Assembly: GCA_030827005.1 (NCBI GenBank)
Contig: JAVBJL010000009.1
Coordinates: forward strand, 67,136 to 131,135
Reading direction: 5' to 3'
Length of the DNA: 64,000 nt
Source of the DNA: Wigglesworthia glossinidia
GTDB lineage: Bacteria; Pseudomonadota; Gammaproteobacteria; Enterobacterales; Enterobacteriaceae
Position 1 is the first letter of the stretch. The number at the start of each line of letters is the position of its first letter. Below are positions 20,756 to 30,421 of this stretch, piece after piece. Below the pieces are notes generated by a model, which saw only the letters and a list, made by a program, of their open reading frames with translations, searched no databases and was not told the DNA's origin. A program made the translations under genes and the position numbers.

Positions 20756-21740
20756 ATGCGTAAAACTGCATTAACATTTTTTCTATTTCCGTTATCTATT
20801 ATATATTTATGTATTAATAAATTTATTTATATAATATACCAAATTGGATGGAAAAAAATAAAAAAATTCACTGTTCCAATCATAGTAATAGGAAATATTA
20901 CTGTTGGAGGGAATGGAAAAACTCCATTAGTAATGTGGCTAATTGAACAATTAAAAAAAAATAATTGGAAAGTAGGTGTAGTATCTCGAGGATATGGTAG
21001 AAAATATAAAAAATTAACTATTATTGTTGGACAAAATACGACATGTGAAGAATCTGGAGATGAGCCGGCAATGATATATGATAGATTTCACATACCCGTT
21101 GCAGTTAGTCCTAATCGTGTAAAAGCGATCAATATATTGCTTAATACATACCACTTAGATGTTATTATTTCTGATGATGGATTACAGCATTATTCCATGG
21201 GAAGATCTATTGAATGGATCGCAGTAGATTATAATAAAAAGTTTGGTAATAATTTTTTATTACCAGCAGGACCAATGCGGGAAACAAAAAAAAGATTATA
21301 TTCCGTAGATAATATAATTCTGAATGGATTTTGCAAAAAAAATAATAAAAATATTCAGGCTAGATTTTATCATAAAAATTTTGCTATTAATTTAGTAACT
21401 AAAAAAAAAACTTTTAAATTTGCTTCCCATTGTTGCTATGGCAGGAATTAGTGATCCAAAAAAATTTTTTAATATGTTAAAAAACAGTAATATACATCCT
21501 ATAAGAGAAATTAGTTTTTTAGATCATCAAAAATATCAAGAAAATATGTTAATTCGCCTTACTAGCTCGAAAGAACAACTATTAATGACTGAAAAAGATG
21601 CAGTAAAATGTAAGAAATTTGCAAAAAATAATTGGTGGTATGTTCCCGTATACGTTTTTATTAAAAATAGATTTAAACAAAAACTTTTATATTCAGTAAA
21701 AAATAAAATAAAAAAATACCATAAAAAATACAAGTCATAA
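20756..21740 (+). pseudogene. lpxK: Tetraacyldisaccharide 4'-kinase LpxK, broken by one frameshift in a poly(A) tract
   Basis: LpxK phosphorylates the lipid A disaccharide at the inner membrane. The first frame runs through the Walker A region (GGNGKTP) and DDGLQHY and then stops at 21451. The C-terminal third (IVAMAGISDP to MTEKDAVKCKKFA and NWWYVPV) continues in another frame to 21740. The switch is at ten A (21401-21410); nine A would rejoin the frames into about 327 residues (E. coli 328). The start is uncertain: the first ATG after msbA is 20756, but alignment with E. coli suggests a start nearer 20738-20741, perhaps a rare ATT. It could be slippage-rescued, a young pseudogene, or a homopolymer sequencing error. 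Confidence 0.85.
21401..21410. repeat. Homopolymer tract (A10) at the lpxK frame break
   Basis: Ten A in the lpxK message between ACT and CTTTTAAATTTG. Read as written, translation stops 14 codons later. With nine A it continues as KKKLLNLLPIVAMAGI, which aligns with E. coli LpxK. Confidence 0.9.
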
Positions 21741-21794
21741 AAATATTATATTTTTATATCATTTTAACTAATTGATTTTAAAAGGATTAAAAAT

Positions 21795-21959
21795 TTGGAT
21801 CAAAAATTATTAAATATTATAGCATGCCCAATATGTCATGGAAAATTAAACTTAAAACAAAAAAAATTAGTTTGCGAATTAGATTCAGTAGCTTTTCCTA
21901 TTGAAGACGGCATACCTATTCTATTAGAGAATGCAAGTCATCCGATTAAAAACTCATAA
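21795..21959 (+). CDS. ycaR: YcaR (UPF0434/Trm112-like) small protein
   Basis: A 54-residue protein that starts with TTG at 21795, preceded by an AAAGGA ribosome binding site; there is no ATG. It aligns over its whole length with E. coli Yca[15 protein letters not shown], then [22 protein letters not shown]11, C14 and C27 form most of a Trm112-like zinc-binding site. Its exact role is unknown, but it always lies next to kdsB in enterobacteria, and kdsB starts 9 bases downstream here. It is easily missed because of its size and start codon. Confidence 0.93.
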   Translation: MDQKLLNIIACPICHGKLNLKQKKLVCELDSVAFPIEDGIPILLENASHPIKNS

Positions 21960-21968
21960 GGAATAATA

Positions 21969-22697
21969 ATGAATTTTATTGTCATGATACCGGCAAGATT
22001 ATCATCGAACCGATTTCCAAATAAACCTTTAGCTGAAATTGGCGGAAAACCCATGATCATACGTACAATAGAATCTGCAGAAAAATCTGGAGCAAAACGT
22101 ATAATTGTTGCTACTGATCATAAAAAAATAAATAATTTAGTTAAAAAAAACGGAACAGAGGTGTATATAACAAAAAAAAAATATCGATCTGGAACAGAAA
22201 GATTGTTTGAAGTTATTGATCAACTTAAATTTGAAGATGATCAAGTGATTGTTAATTTGCAAGTAGATGAGCCATGTATTCCAGGATGGATAATAAAAAA
22301 AGTTGCAAAGTGTTTAAATGATAAAAATGTTGACGTTTCCACTTTAGCTATTCCAATAAATAAAAGATTAGATATTCTTGATCCAAATTCTGTAAAAGTA
22401 ATTACCGATACTTATGGAAATGCTTTATATTTTTCGAGATCTATGATTCCTTGGTGTAAAAATGAAAAATTTTCTCGCTCGGTGTTTTTAAAACATATAG
22501 GAATTTACGCATATCGTGCAAAATTTATTCGTTTATACATGAAATATGGCCCTGTTGATATAGAAAAATTAGAAAATTTAGAACAGCTTAGAATGTTATT
22601 TTATGGAAAAAAAATATATGTGCTCACTAGAAAGATCGAAAAATGTATTAGTGTAAATACTCAAGAGGATCTTTTAAAAGCTAACAAATTTTTTTAA
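21969..22697 (+). CDS. kdsB: 3-deoxy-manno-octulosonate cytidylyltransferase (CMP-KDO synthetase)
   Basis: Activates KDO with CTP for transfer onto lipid A, the inner-core step of LPS. The 242 residues (E. coli 248) begin with the CTP-binding PARLSSNRFPNKPLAEIGGKPMI segment. They keep VNLQVDEPCIP and the C-terminal DIEKLENLEQLRML motif. It is the last gene of msbA-lpxK-ycaR-kdsB. An in-frame A10 tract (about 22182-22191) makes it another gene at risk of slippage. It converges with rplS. Confidence 0.95.
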   Translation: MNFIVMIPARLSSNRFPNKPLAEIGGKPMIIRTIESAEKSGAKRIIVATDHKKINNLVKKNGTEVYITKKKYRSGTERLFEVIDQLKFEDDQVIVNLQVDEPCIPGWIIKKVAKCLNDKNVDVSTLAIPINKRLDILDPNSVKVITDTYGNALYFSRSMIPWCKNEKFSRSVFLKHIGIYAYRAKFIRLYMKYGPVDIEKLENLEQLRMLFYGKKIYVLTRKIEKCISVNTQEDLLKANKFF

Positions 22698-22724
22698 TCG
22701 TATAAAAACTTTAAAACAATATTT

Positions 22725-23069
22725 TTATAGACGTACTTTAACTCTTGCAGATTTTCCTGACCTATTTCTTAGATAATATAATTTAGATTTTCTTACAACG
22801 CTACGACGTTGAATTATAAAGCTATCAATAACAGGAGAGTGTATATGAAATAAACGTTCAACACCTTCTCCGTTAGATATTTTTCTTAAAGTAATCGATG
22901 AGCTAATGCTTTTATTTTTAATTGAAATTATCATTCCTTCAAATATTTGAATTCTTTTTTTTGTACCTTCTACAATCCATAATTTAACTTTTACAATATC
23001 CCCTGAACAAAATTGCGGTAAATTTTTTTTCATTTGATTTTTATTTAAAGATTGTATGATTTTGTTCAT
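22725..23069 (-). CDS. rplS: 50S ribosomal protein L19
   Basis: L19 lies at the interface of the two ribosomal subunits. Its 114 residues (E. coli 115) align throughout, including [23 protein letters not shown] and the basic C-terminus [12 protein letters not shown]. It is the last gene of the conserved rpsP-rimM-trmD-rplS operon, 4 bases after trmD. Confidence 0.97.
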   Translation of the reverse strand: MNKIIQSLNKNQMKKNLPQFCSGDIVKVKLWIVEGTKKRIQIFEGMIISIKNKSISSSITLRKISNGEGVERLFHIHSPVIDSFIIQRRSVVRKSKLYYLRNRSGKSARVKVRL

Positions 23070-23073
23070 TTAA

Positions 23074-23820
23074 TTAACCTTTTTTTTTATAAAATTCAAT
23101 TTTAAATTCATGTAATAATTTTTTTTGTTGATATGTTAAATTTATATTATTTAGTAATTGAGGTTTTTTTATCCACGTTGTTCCCAATGCTTGTTTCAAT
23201 CTCCATTTTTCTATTTCTTTATGATTCCCAGATAATAGTACTTCGGGCACTTCCATGTTATTAAATATTTTTGGATACGTATAATCTGGATGACTTAATA
23301 GTCCATTAAAAAATGAATCCGTTGTATATGATTGTTGTTTCAATGCTCCAGGAATAATTCTTGCGATAGCATCAATTAAAATCATAGCTGCTAATTCTCC
23401 GCCGCTTATAATATAATCTCCTATTGAAATTTCTTCGTCTATTTCAGATTTAATAATACGCTCATCAATTCCTTTATATCTTCCACACACTATAATTAAA
23501 TTGTTATCTTTTAGTAATTGTATGATTTTGAATTGATTTAACAAAACTCCTTTTGGAGAAAGATAAATAGTTTTTACGTTAGATCCTAGCTTTTTTTTTG
23601 CTATAAAAATTGTATTTTTTAATGGTTGAGGTTGCATTAACATGCCTTTCCCTCCACCATATATTTTATGATCAATTTTTCTTTTTTTATTTTCTGAATA
23701 ATCCCTTGGATTCCAAAAATTTAAATTTAAATAATTTTTTTTTAATATATTTTTGATAATTCCATAGTTCATAAAATCATAAAACATTCCGGGAAATATT
23801 GTAATTATACCGATTTGCAT
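23074..23820 (-). CDS. trmD: tRNA (guanine-N1)-methyltransferase
   Basis: Methylates G37 next to the anticodon in tRNAs reading CNN and related codons, preventing frameshifts. The 248-residue SPOUT enzyme (E. coli 255) keeps GGGKGMLMQPQPL, the AdoMet-binding knot residues in CGRYKGIDER and SIGDYIISGGELA, and the catalytic-region SHPDYTYP. It is flanked by rimM and rplS with tight spacing, as in E. coli. Confidence 0.97.
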   Translation of the reverse strand: MQIGIITIFPGMFYDFMNYGIIKNILKKNYLNLNFWNPRDYSENKKRKIDHKIYGGGKGMLMQPQPLKNTIFIAKKKLGSNVKTIYLSPKGVLLNQFKIIQLLKDNNLIIVCGRYKGIDERIIKSEIDEEISIGDYIISGGELAAMILIDAIARIIPGALKQQSYTTDSFFNGLLSHPDYTYPKIFNNMEVPEVLLSGNHKEIEKWRLKQALGTTWIKKPQLLNNINLTYQQKKLLHEFKIEFYKKKG

Positions 23821-23833
23821 AATATTTTTGATT

Positions 23834-24361
23834 TTAAAAATTTGGATTCCAATCTACAATAATATTAAAATTTTTATTAATTTTTTTAATAATAGTATTT
23901 TGTATAAATGGGATTAAATATTCTTGAAATTTTAAACCATTTTTTTTTTGAGATTTTATTACCAGTATGTCGTTACATTTGGTTTGAATACAACCAATTA
24001 TTTCTCCTAACTTAATATTTTTTATATTAAAAACTTGTAGTCCGATTATTTCATGTAAATAGTACTCGTCTTTTTCTAATTTAGGAAGTTGATTTTTAAA
24101 TAACATAATATTTAAATTAGTTATTAAATGAGCCATAGATCTGTTATGAATTGTTTCTATTTTCACAATGAACAGTTTTGATGAAAACTTTTTCCAAGAA
24201 GTTATATTAAATTTTTGATATTTATCATTTATTTTAAATATCCAAGGTTGGTATTTAAATATATTTGTAGTATTTTCTGTGTATGAAAATAACTTGACCC
24301 ATCCATTTATTCCAAATGGAGATCCAATTTTTCCTATACATACCAGCTTATTTTCGATCAT
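23834..24361 (-). CDS. rimM: Ribosome maturation factor RimM
   Basis: A 30S assembly factor that binds S19 during head maturation. The 175 residues (E. coli 182) begin VCIGKIGSPFGINGWVKLFSYTE, the family signature, and end in a divergent PRC-barrel domain with YLIPFI. The middle is poorly conserved, as expected. It sits between rpsP and trmD (13 bases). Confidence 0.94.
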   Translation of the reverse strand: MIENKLVCIGKIGSPFGINGWVKLFSYTENTTNIFKYQPWIFKINDKYQKFNITSWKKFSSKLFIVKIETIHNRSMAHLITNLNIMLFKNQLPKLEKDEYYLHEIIGLQVFNIKNIKLGEIIGCIQTKCNDILVIKSQKKNGLKFQEYLIPFIQNTIIKKINKNFNIIVDWNPNF

Positions 24362-24380
24362 TTTAAAAAATGATATAAAA

Positions 24381-24623
24381 TTATTTTTTGTATTGAGATA
24401 TTAATTTTTTTACTCTATTTGAAATCCTAGCTCCTTTTTGCATCCAAAAATTTATTCGTTCTATTTTTAAAAAATGAGAAATAGATTTTCCAGATACAAT
24501 TGGATTAAAAAATCCTAATTTTTCAATAAATTTTCCATCTCTTGGTTTACGATTATCGCTGACAACAATTTGATAAAATGGCTTATTTTTAGAGCCTTTA
24601 CGTGATAGACGAATGATGACCAT
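24381..24623 (-). CDS. rpsP: 30S ribosomal protein S16
   Basis: A small-subunit assembly protein of 80 residues (E. coli 82) with the core MVIIRLSRKGSKNKPFYQIVV and FIEKLGFFNP. It is the first ribosomal gene of rpsP-rimM-trmD-rplS. It lies 53 bases downstream of ffh and 19 bases before rimM. Confidence 0.98.
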   Translation of the reverse strand: MVIIRLSRKGSKNKPFYQIVVSDNRKPRDGKFIEKLGFFNPIVSGKSISHFLKIERINFWMQKGARISNRVKKLISQYKK

Positions 24624-24676
24624 GGTATTTTGATAAATTATAATAGATAGTTTAAATTATTTTTATATTAAAAATT

Positions 24677-26041
24677 TTAATTTTTTTTTGATCTTATAGG
24701 AATGAGATTTTTAATTTTTTGCATAGCTTTGATTAATCCGTTATTTTTAATTTGTTTCATAATTCTTTCTGTATCATGAAATCTTTGAAGTAACATATTT
24801 ACATCTTGAACTTTATTTCCAGATCCAAGAGCAATTCTTTTTTTTCGAGAATTTTTAATAATACTTGGATTATTTCGTTCTTCGATAGTCATTGATTTAA
24901 TGATAGATTCCATTTTTATAAACAATTTATTGTTTATATTTTCGTAACTTTTTTTTGATTTTGATGATCTAGAAAGATGTTGCATGACTGTGCTAATTCC
25001 GCCTATTTTTTTTATTTGAGATAAATGCATCAAAAAGTCATTTAGATTAAATACTTTATTTTTTTTATTTCCAAAAAAATTTTTTTGTTTATTAATTTTA
25101 CTTACTCGATATTCTACATCTTTTATTAAAGAAAAGATATCTTGCATTCCTAAAATTTTTTTTACTAAAATTTTTGGGGAAAACATTTCTAATTGATTTA
25201 TATGCTCTCCTGTTCCAATAAATTTAATTGGTTTTTTAGTGATATATCGAGCAGATAATGCTACTCCTCCGCGAGAATCGCCATCTAATTTGGTTAAAAT
25301 TATACCTGTAATAGAAAGTTGGTGATTAAAAGTTGTTATGTTATTTACTGCATCTTGGCCCATCATAGCATCTATAACGCATAAAGTTTCTGATGGATAT
25401 GAAATATTTTGTATTATTTGAATTTTTTTAATTATTTCGGTATTGGTATGCATTATTCCAGGTGTATCAATAAGTAAAATATCGTACTGCTTTAATTTTG
25501 CTTGTTTAATAGAATTTTTAATTATATTTTCTGTTTTGTAATTTTTTGCTTTTTGTATTTTAAAAAAATCTATTTCGGCTATTTTTGCAAGATATTCTAA
25601 TTGTTTTAAGGCGGCTGGTCGATAAAAATCTATAGATGTTGCTAAGACTTTTTTTTTGTTTTTATCTTTTAAATATTTTCCTAATTTTCCAATAGTGGTT
25701 GTTTTTCCACTACCCTGTAGTCCAACTAAAAAAATAATCGTTGGCAAGTTTTTTGAATATGTTATTTCTGACTGATCGCTTCCTATAATATTTATTAGTT
25801 CATTACGTACAATTTTAATAAATTCTTGACCTGGCGTTAAATTTTTATTTATTTCTTGATTTAACGCAATATTTTTAATGTCTTGAATAAATTTTTCAAT
25901 AACAGATAGTGCTACGTCTGCTTCTAAGAGAGCTATACGCACTTGACGCAGGGTATCTTTAATATTTTCTGAGGTTAATCTTCCCCTCTCGCTAATATTT
26001 TTAAAAATTTTAGATAGTTTATTAGATAAATTTGAAAACAT
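24677..26041 (-). CDS. ffh: Signal recognition particle protein Ffh
   Basis: The SRP54 GTPase that targets nascent inner-membrane proteins to FtsY and the Sec translocon. Its 454 residues match E. coli (453). The N domain is followed by GTPase motifs GLQGSGKTTTIGKL (near residue 104), DTPGI and TKLDGDSRGG, then the M domain binding 4.5S RNA and signal peptides. The M domain is unusually poor in methionine: several E. coli methionines are Ile, Leu or Lys here (for example QIKKIGGIST and KNLIPI). It is upstream of rpsP, as in E. coli. Confidence 0.97.
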   Translation of the reverse strand: MFSNLSNKLSKIFKNISERGRLTSENIKDTLRQVRIALLEADVALSVIEKFIQDIKNIALNQEINKNLTPGQEFIKIVRNELINIIGSDQSEITYSKNLPTIIFLVGLQGSGKTTTIGKLGKYLKDKNKKKVLATSIDFYRPAALKQLEYLAKIAEIDFFKIQKAKNYKTENIIKNSIKQAKLKQYDILLIDTPGIMHTNTEIIKKIQIIQNISYPSETLCVIDAMMGQDAVNNITTFNHQLSITGIILTKLDGDSRGGVALSARYITKKPIKFIGTGEHINQLEMFSPKILVKKILGMQDIFSLIKDVEYRVSKINKQKNFFGNKKNKVFNLNDFLMHLSQIKKIGGISTVMQHLSRSSKSKKSYENINNKLFIKMESIIKSMTIEERNNPSIIKNSRKKRIALGSGNKVQDVNMLLQRFHDTERIMKQIKNNGLIKAMQKIKNLIPIRSKKN

Positions 26042-26064
26042 TATATTTTTTTATAAATTTATTT

Positions 26065-27591
26065 TTATTTAAAATACTCACTCTCGATAAGACTTTTTCT
26101 GTATATAGACATATTTGTCTCTTTTTGTAGTTTTTTTTCACTTAAAATTTTTAGTTTTTCTTTTTTTAAATGAATTTTATATGATTTTGCTAATTTTAAT
26201 CCTAAATTTTCAAAACCATAATCTATTGTATACTCGAGTAACTTTCCTGATAAAGTTAAGTTTGGTTTTTCAAGCATCTTAAAAAGATCACTAAAAATTT
26301 TTTTATAAATATTTTTTTTTCTATCAGAATAGGTTATATCTACTATATACTGTAAGTCTTGTAATATTTTTTTTAATATATCAGATAGTTTTATTTCTTT
26401 TTTTTCTGTATATGATATTAATTTTATATTTGGTTTTCGTCCTTCTAACACAATTCTATTCCAATTTTCATGAATATAATTTAGCTCATTACTATTAATA
26501 GGTGGTGATTCTATCAGTATACACCAAATTAAAAATATATCTAAGAAATAAATTTGATGTTTTTCTAATCCAATTGGGGAGAACGGATTTATATCTAAAG
26601 AACGAACTTCTACGTATTCAATGCCTTTTGAGTAAATAGTTTTTAATAAAGATTCGTGCATTTTTAATGTACGTTTTGGGCGAATAGGGGTGTATAGTTC
26701 ATTTGCTTTTTGTAATAAATTTGTATTTAATTGTATATTATATTCATTTTTTTTTAATCCTATTTTTTGATAATCCATATACGGAGTCTGTAGTGCTTTT
26801 GAAAGCGTATTAATATATTCTTTTAAGCTATTAAATTTTATTTTTATTTTTTTTTGAACTTTATTGATATATCCTATTTCGCTTAATCTTAATGACGTCG
26901 AATATGGTAAATATAAATCTCCGAATTTATTTTTTTTAAACGGTAATTCACTTTTTACATGTTTAAAAAATGAAGAATGTGCAATTGGTGAGGCTCCAAA
27001 ATAATATGTAAAAATCCATCCAAATCGATAGTAATTTCTTATTAAATTTAAGTATCCCTCTGAAATAATATTTTTTTTTGACTTTTTTTGATGAAAATTA
27101 TGATATGTATTCCAAAAATTCTTATTAAAAGAGAGATTATAATGTATACCAGATATTATTTGAACACGAGATCCATATCTATTTTTTAATCCATGACGAT
27201 AAGTATTTTTAATTTTAGCTAATTTTGAATTACCATATTGCGCTATTAAAATAGATGACTCATTTTTTACTTTACACGGCATACTCATGGGCCATAGAAG
27301 TTCTTTGTATAAATTTTTTGTTACAAAAATATGCAAATCTTGTAAAAAATTTAATGTATTTTTTATATTTTTATTTACTGGGGTAATAAACTCCAGAAGA
27401 GCTTCGGAAAAGTCAGTGGTAATCCAATGATGTGTGAAAGAGGATCCAAGTAGTTTTGGATGTAAATTCTTTGAAAGATTTCCTTTATGATCAATTCTTA
27501 ACGTCTCTCTTTCTATACCTCTAAACATAACTTTTAATATTTCTGCATTATCTTTAATCCAAGGAAGTATTTCAGATACTGTTGGTAGCAA
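26065..27591 (-). CDS. gshA: Glutamate-cysteine ligase
   Basis: Catalyses the first, ATP-dependent step of glutathione synthesis. The 508 residues (E. coli 518) align across RGIERETLRI, ITTDFSEALLEFITP, GLKNRYGSRVQIISGIHYN and YVEVRSLDINPFSP. The start is TTG at 27591, six bases after an AGGAG site, and corresponds to the E. coli N-terminus; no ATG fits. It lies 23 bases upstream of ffh. gshB is not in the window. Confidence 0.96.
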   Translation of the reverse strand: MLPTVSEILPWIKDNAEILKVMFRGIERETLRIDHKGNLSKNLHPKLLGSSFTHHWITTDFSEALLEFITPVNKNIKNTLNFLQDLHIFVTKNLYKELLWPMSMPCKVKNESSILIAQYGNSKLAKIKNTYRHGLKNRYGSRVQIISGIHYNLSFNKNFWNTYHNFHQKKSKKNIISEGYLNLIRNYYRFGWIFTYYFGASPIAHSSFFKHVKSELPFKKNKFGDLYLPYSTSLRLSEIGYINKVQKKIKIKFNSLKEYINTLSKALQTPYMDYQKIGLKKNEYNIQLNTNLLQKANELYTPIRPKRTLKMHESLLKTIYSKGIEYVEVRSLDINPFSPIGLEKHQIYFLDIFLIWCILIESPPINSNELNYIHENWNRIVLEGRKPNIKLISYTEKKEIKLSDILKKILQDLQYIVDITYSDRKKNIYKKIFSDLFKMLEKPNLTLSGKLLEYTIDYGFENLGLKLAKSYKIHLKKEKLKILSEKKLQKETNMSIYRKSLIESEYFK

Positions 27592-27839
27592 GTTTATCTC
27601 CTATTATTTATAAGATTATAGTATATTTTTAAATGATTTAATTTATATTTTTTAATTTTTTAATTAATAAAAGATAAATAAAAATATTTAAAATTAAAAA
27701 TTTTATGTACTGTATATTAAATACTAAATAGGCTATGTTTAATTAAATTAAGTACATACAGTTTTTTTTATTGAAGATAGATAATAAGATAAGGATTGTT
27801 ATTAAAAAATTTGTATAAAATATTCTAAATATATATGTT

Positions 27840-28931
27840 TTATTTCATATATCGCAACTTTTTTATTAGCCAAGAAAAAGATATATCATATTGATTCAAT
27901 AATTTTTTTTCTAAATTTTTTATGCTATTTTTTAATTCATTATAGCTATTAGAAACTAGATTTATATGACCAACTTTTCTGTATTTACTTATATTTTTAT
28001 TGTACCAGTGTAAACATAAAAGAGAATCGTTTAACCAATCTATATTAATATTTTCTCCAATTATATTAATCATGACAGATAGACAATTTATCTTAGGGGT
28101 GGGTATTGGTAGATCTAATATGGATCGAAGATGCAATTCAAATTGATTAATAGAAGCGCCATCCTGTGTCCAATGGCCACTATTATGTACTCTCGGAGAT
28201 ATTTCATTGATAATAATTTGATTATTTTTTAAAACAAAAAATTCCATCGCTACTACTCCGATGTAATTTTTTGATGTCATAAAATGACTTAAAATTAATT
28301 CTGCCTTATTTTGCAAAGCATAACGATTGTTAATATCTGGAATACTACATTTTAAAATTCCTTTTTCATGAAAATTAAATGTTATTGGATAAAATACTAT
28401 TTTTCCTGATTTATTTCGAGCTCCAATGAGAGACATCTCTTCTATGAATTTAATTTTTTTTTCAGCGATATAATTTTTGTAAAGGTTTAAATCAAAATTT
28501 TTTTGATTTTCAAATGATATTTGATATTGATTTTTTCCATTGTATCCTCCTGTTCTTTTTTTTAAAATTATATCTTCTCCAAGAGTATAAAAAATTTCTT
28601 TCCAATGACAACATCGATTAATTTCTATCCATGGAGAGGTAGGTAATTTTAATTGATTAATTAATTTTTTTTGATTCAATCGATCTGAAATTAATGGTAA
28701 AATATTGCAATTAATAAATGTATTATTTTCACATATTGTCTGAATGTATTGTGTATTTTTCCAATTCTCAATTTCTATTGTAATTATGTTATTGCGATTA
28801 GGTATAATATTAAATTGCTTCTGTTTATTATTTAAGCTAATAGGAATCACTGGAATTCCCAAAATAGATCCAGCTTGAAATAACATAAGAGATAATTGTC
28901 CGTCCCCGATCACATATACAAATTTTTTCAT
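27840..28931 (-). CDS. purK: N5-carboxyaminoimidazole ribonucleotide synthase
   Basis: The ATP-grasp enzyme that carboxylates AIR with bicarbonate in purine synthesis; PurE then moves the carboxyl group. The 363-residue protein (E. coli 355) starts with [16 protein letters not shown] and contains the ATP-grasp segments [15 protein letters not shown] and VAMEFFV, plus [14 protein letters not shown]. The first four bases of purK overlap the end of purE (28928-28931), so the two are co-translated. Confidence 0.95.
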   Translation of the reverse strand: MKKFVYVIGDGQLSLMLFQAGSILGIPVIPISLNNKQKQFNIIPNRNNIITIEIENWKNTQYIQTICENNTFINCNILPLISDRLNQKKLINQLKLPTSPWIEINRCCHWKEIFYTLGEDIILKKRTGGYNGKNQYQISFENQKNFDLNLYKNYIAEKKIKFIEEMSLIGARNKSGKIVFYPITFNFHEKGILKCSIPDINNRYALQNKAELILSHFMTSKNYIGVVAMEFFVLKNNQIIINEISPRVHNSGHWTQDGASINQFELHLRSILDLPIPTPKINCLSVMINIIGENINIDWLNDSLLCLHWYNKNISKYRKVGHINLVSNSYNELKNSIKNLEKKLLNQYDISFSWLIKKLRYMK

Positions 28932-29428
28932 ACACTTATAGGTTTATAGTTTAATATTTTATTAGCAATTTTTTTTCTTCTATTTTCAAGACATATATAC
29001 AGATTACTATCATTTAAAGAAAGAATTTGAGCTGCTAAAATAGCAGCATTAATCGCACCAAATTTTCCAATAGCTAATGTTCCTACTGGAACTTCCGCTG
29101 GCATTTGAACAATTGAATAAAGACTATCTAGTCCTCTAAGTTGCTTTGTTTCTACGGGTACTCCTAAAATGGGTAAAAGTGTTTTTGATGCTAACATTCC
29201 GGGTAAATGAGCTGCACCTCCGGCTCCAGCTATTAGCACATGATATCCAGTTGTTTTAGCTGATTCTGCAAATTTAAATAATTTATCTGGAGTACGATGT
29301 GCAGAAATTACTTTTAAATCAAAAAGTATATTTAATTCTTTTAACGTGTATGCGGAATACTTAAGTGTATTCCAATCACTTTTTGATCCCATAATAATAG
29401 CAATTTTCTTTTGATTTATATGCTTCAT
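28928..29428 (-). CDS. purE: N5-carboxyaminoimidazole ribonucleotide mutase
   Basis: Converts N5-CAIR to CAIR in purine synthesis. The 166 residues (E. coli 169) carry [18 protein letters not shown] with the active-site histidine, and [15 protein letters not shown]. It precedes purK with a 4-base overlap. In E. coli the surrounding order is cysS-ppiB-lpxH-purE-purK; the same block is kept here without ppiB. Confidence 0.97.
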   Translation of the reverse strand: MKHINQKKIAIIMGSKSDWNTLKYSAYTLKELNILFDLKVISAHRTPDKLFKFAESAKTTGYHVLIAGAGGAAHLPGMLASKTLLPILGVPVETKQLRGLDSLYSIVQMPAEVPVGTLAIGKFGAINAAILAAQILSLNDSNLYICLENRRKKIANKILNYKPISV

Positions 29429-29541
29429 ATTTTTTAGTATTTATCAGATTTGATTATTTATAAAATTTTTAAAATACTTTGTAATATATATTTTTTCAAT
29501 TTAAATATTACTTAAACTCTATATTTTATTATATATATACA

Positions 29542-30297
29542 TTAATTTTTAAAATTTTTTAAGGTATATAATGTAGTGGACTTAAGATGTTTTGAAAATT
29601 TAATCAATGTAAGATTTTTTTTTGCTTCTAATACGCAACCTGTATTATTCCATGTACCTAAAACTATTCGGTAATGACTTTTAGGTAAACAATGAATCAT
29701 TGGAATATGGGTGTGTCCATGAATCATGATGCATGTTTTTGTTTTTTGCATAAGATTGAGAACATATTTTTGATTTACATCCATAATTTTACTAGTTTTG
29801 TTTTTATTAGAAATAATACTTGTTTTTTTAATAAAATTACTAATTTTTATACGTAAATGTACTGGCAATTTTAAAAAAAAATTTTTTATCCAATTTTGAT
29901 TAATTGTTTTTCTAAAATTTTGATACTTTCGATCGTGTGTACATAGGGTATCTCCGTGTAAAAGCAATGTTGATTTGCCATTTAAATTTATTACTGTTTC
30001 ATTGGGCAATAAAATAATATTTGCTAATTTTGTATATTTTTTACCAATTAAAAAATCTCGATTTCCACGAATAAAATAACAAGAAGTACCTTGTATCGCA
30101 AGATTTTTTAATGTTTTTGATATTTTTAAAGACATTTCATCAATATGATCATCTCCAATCCATATATCGAATAAATCACCTAAAATATATAAAGAATTTG
30201 CAGTACTTGCTTGATATTTTAAAAAATTTAAAAACAAATTTACCACATTTGGATTATTTTGATTTAAATGTATATCTGAAATAAATAATGTTTTCAT
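29542..30297 (-). CDS. lpxH: UDP-2,3-diacylglucosamine diphosphatase
   Basis: A peripheral inner-membrane calcineurin-like enzyme that cleaves UDP-2,3-diacylglucosamine to lipid X, the fourth step of lipid A synthesis. The 251 residues (E. coli 240) keep every metal-binding motif: SDIHL, GDLFDIWIGDD, GNRDFL, LLHGDTLC and HGHTH. IMDVNQ is also conserved. The C-terminus has a short extra Lys-rich tail. Together with lpxK, msbA and kdsB it shows that lipid A synthesis is kept at least in part. Confidence 0.95.
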   Translation of the reverse strand: MKTLFISDIHLNQNNPNVVNLFLNFLKYQASTANSLYILGDLFDIWIGDDHIDEMSLKISKTLKNLAIQGTSCYFIRGNRDFLIGKKYTKLANIILLPNETVINLNGKSTLLLHGDTLCTHDRKYQNFRKTINQNWIKNFFLKLPVHLRIKISNFIKKTSIISNKNKTSKIMDVNQKYVLNLMQKTKTCIMIHGHTHIPMIHCLPKSHYRIVLGTWNNTGCVLEAKKNLTLIKFSKHLKSTTLYTLKNFKN

Positions 30298-30364
30298 GTT
30301 ATTATCTATATTGTGTTAAAGAATAAAATTATTTTAACTTAATTAAAAATTAATCTTATTTAAT

Positions 30365-30393
30365 TTGTCAAGTTTGTTATAGTTTTATACAAT
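30365..30393 (+). promoter_or_regulatory. Sigma-70 type promoter of cysS
   Basis: TTGTCA (30365-30370) and TACAAT (30388-30393) with a 17-base spacer each match the consensus at five of six positions. The predicted start is about 20 bases before the cysS ATG. It is one of the best housekeeping promoter matches I found in the window. Confidence 0.6.
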
Positions 30394-30421
30394 ATTATTA
30401 ATAATTATTTTTAGATGTAAA

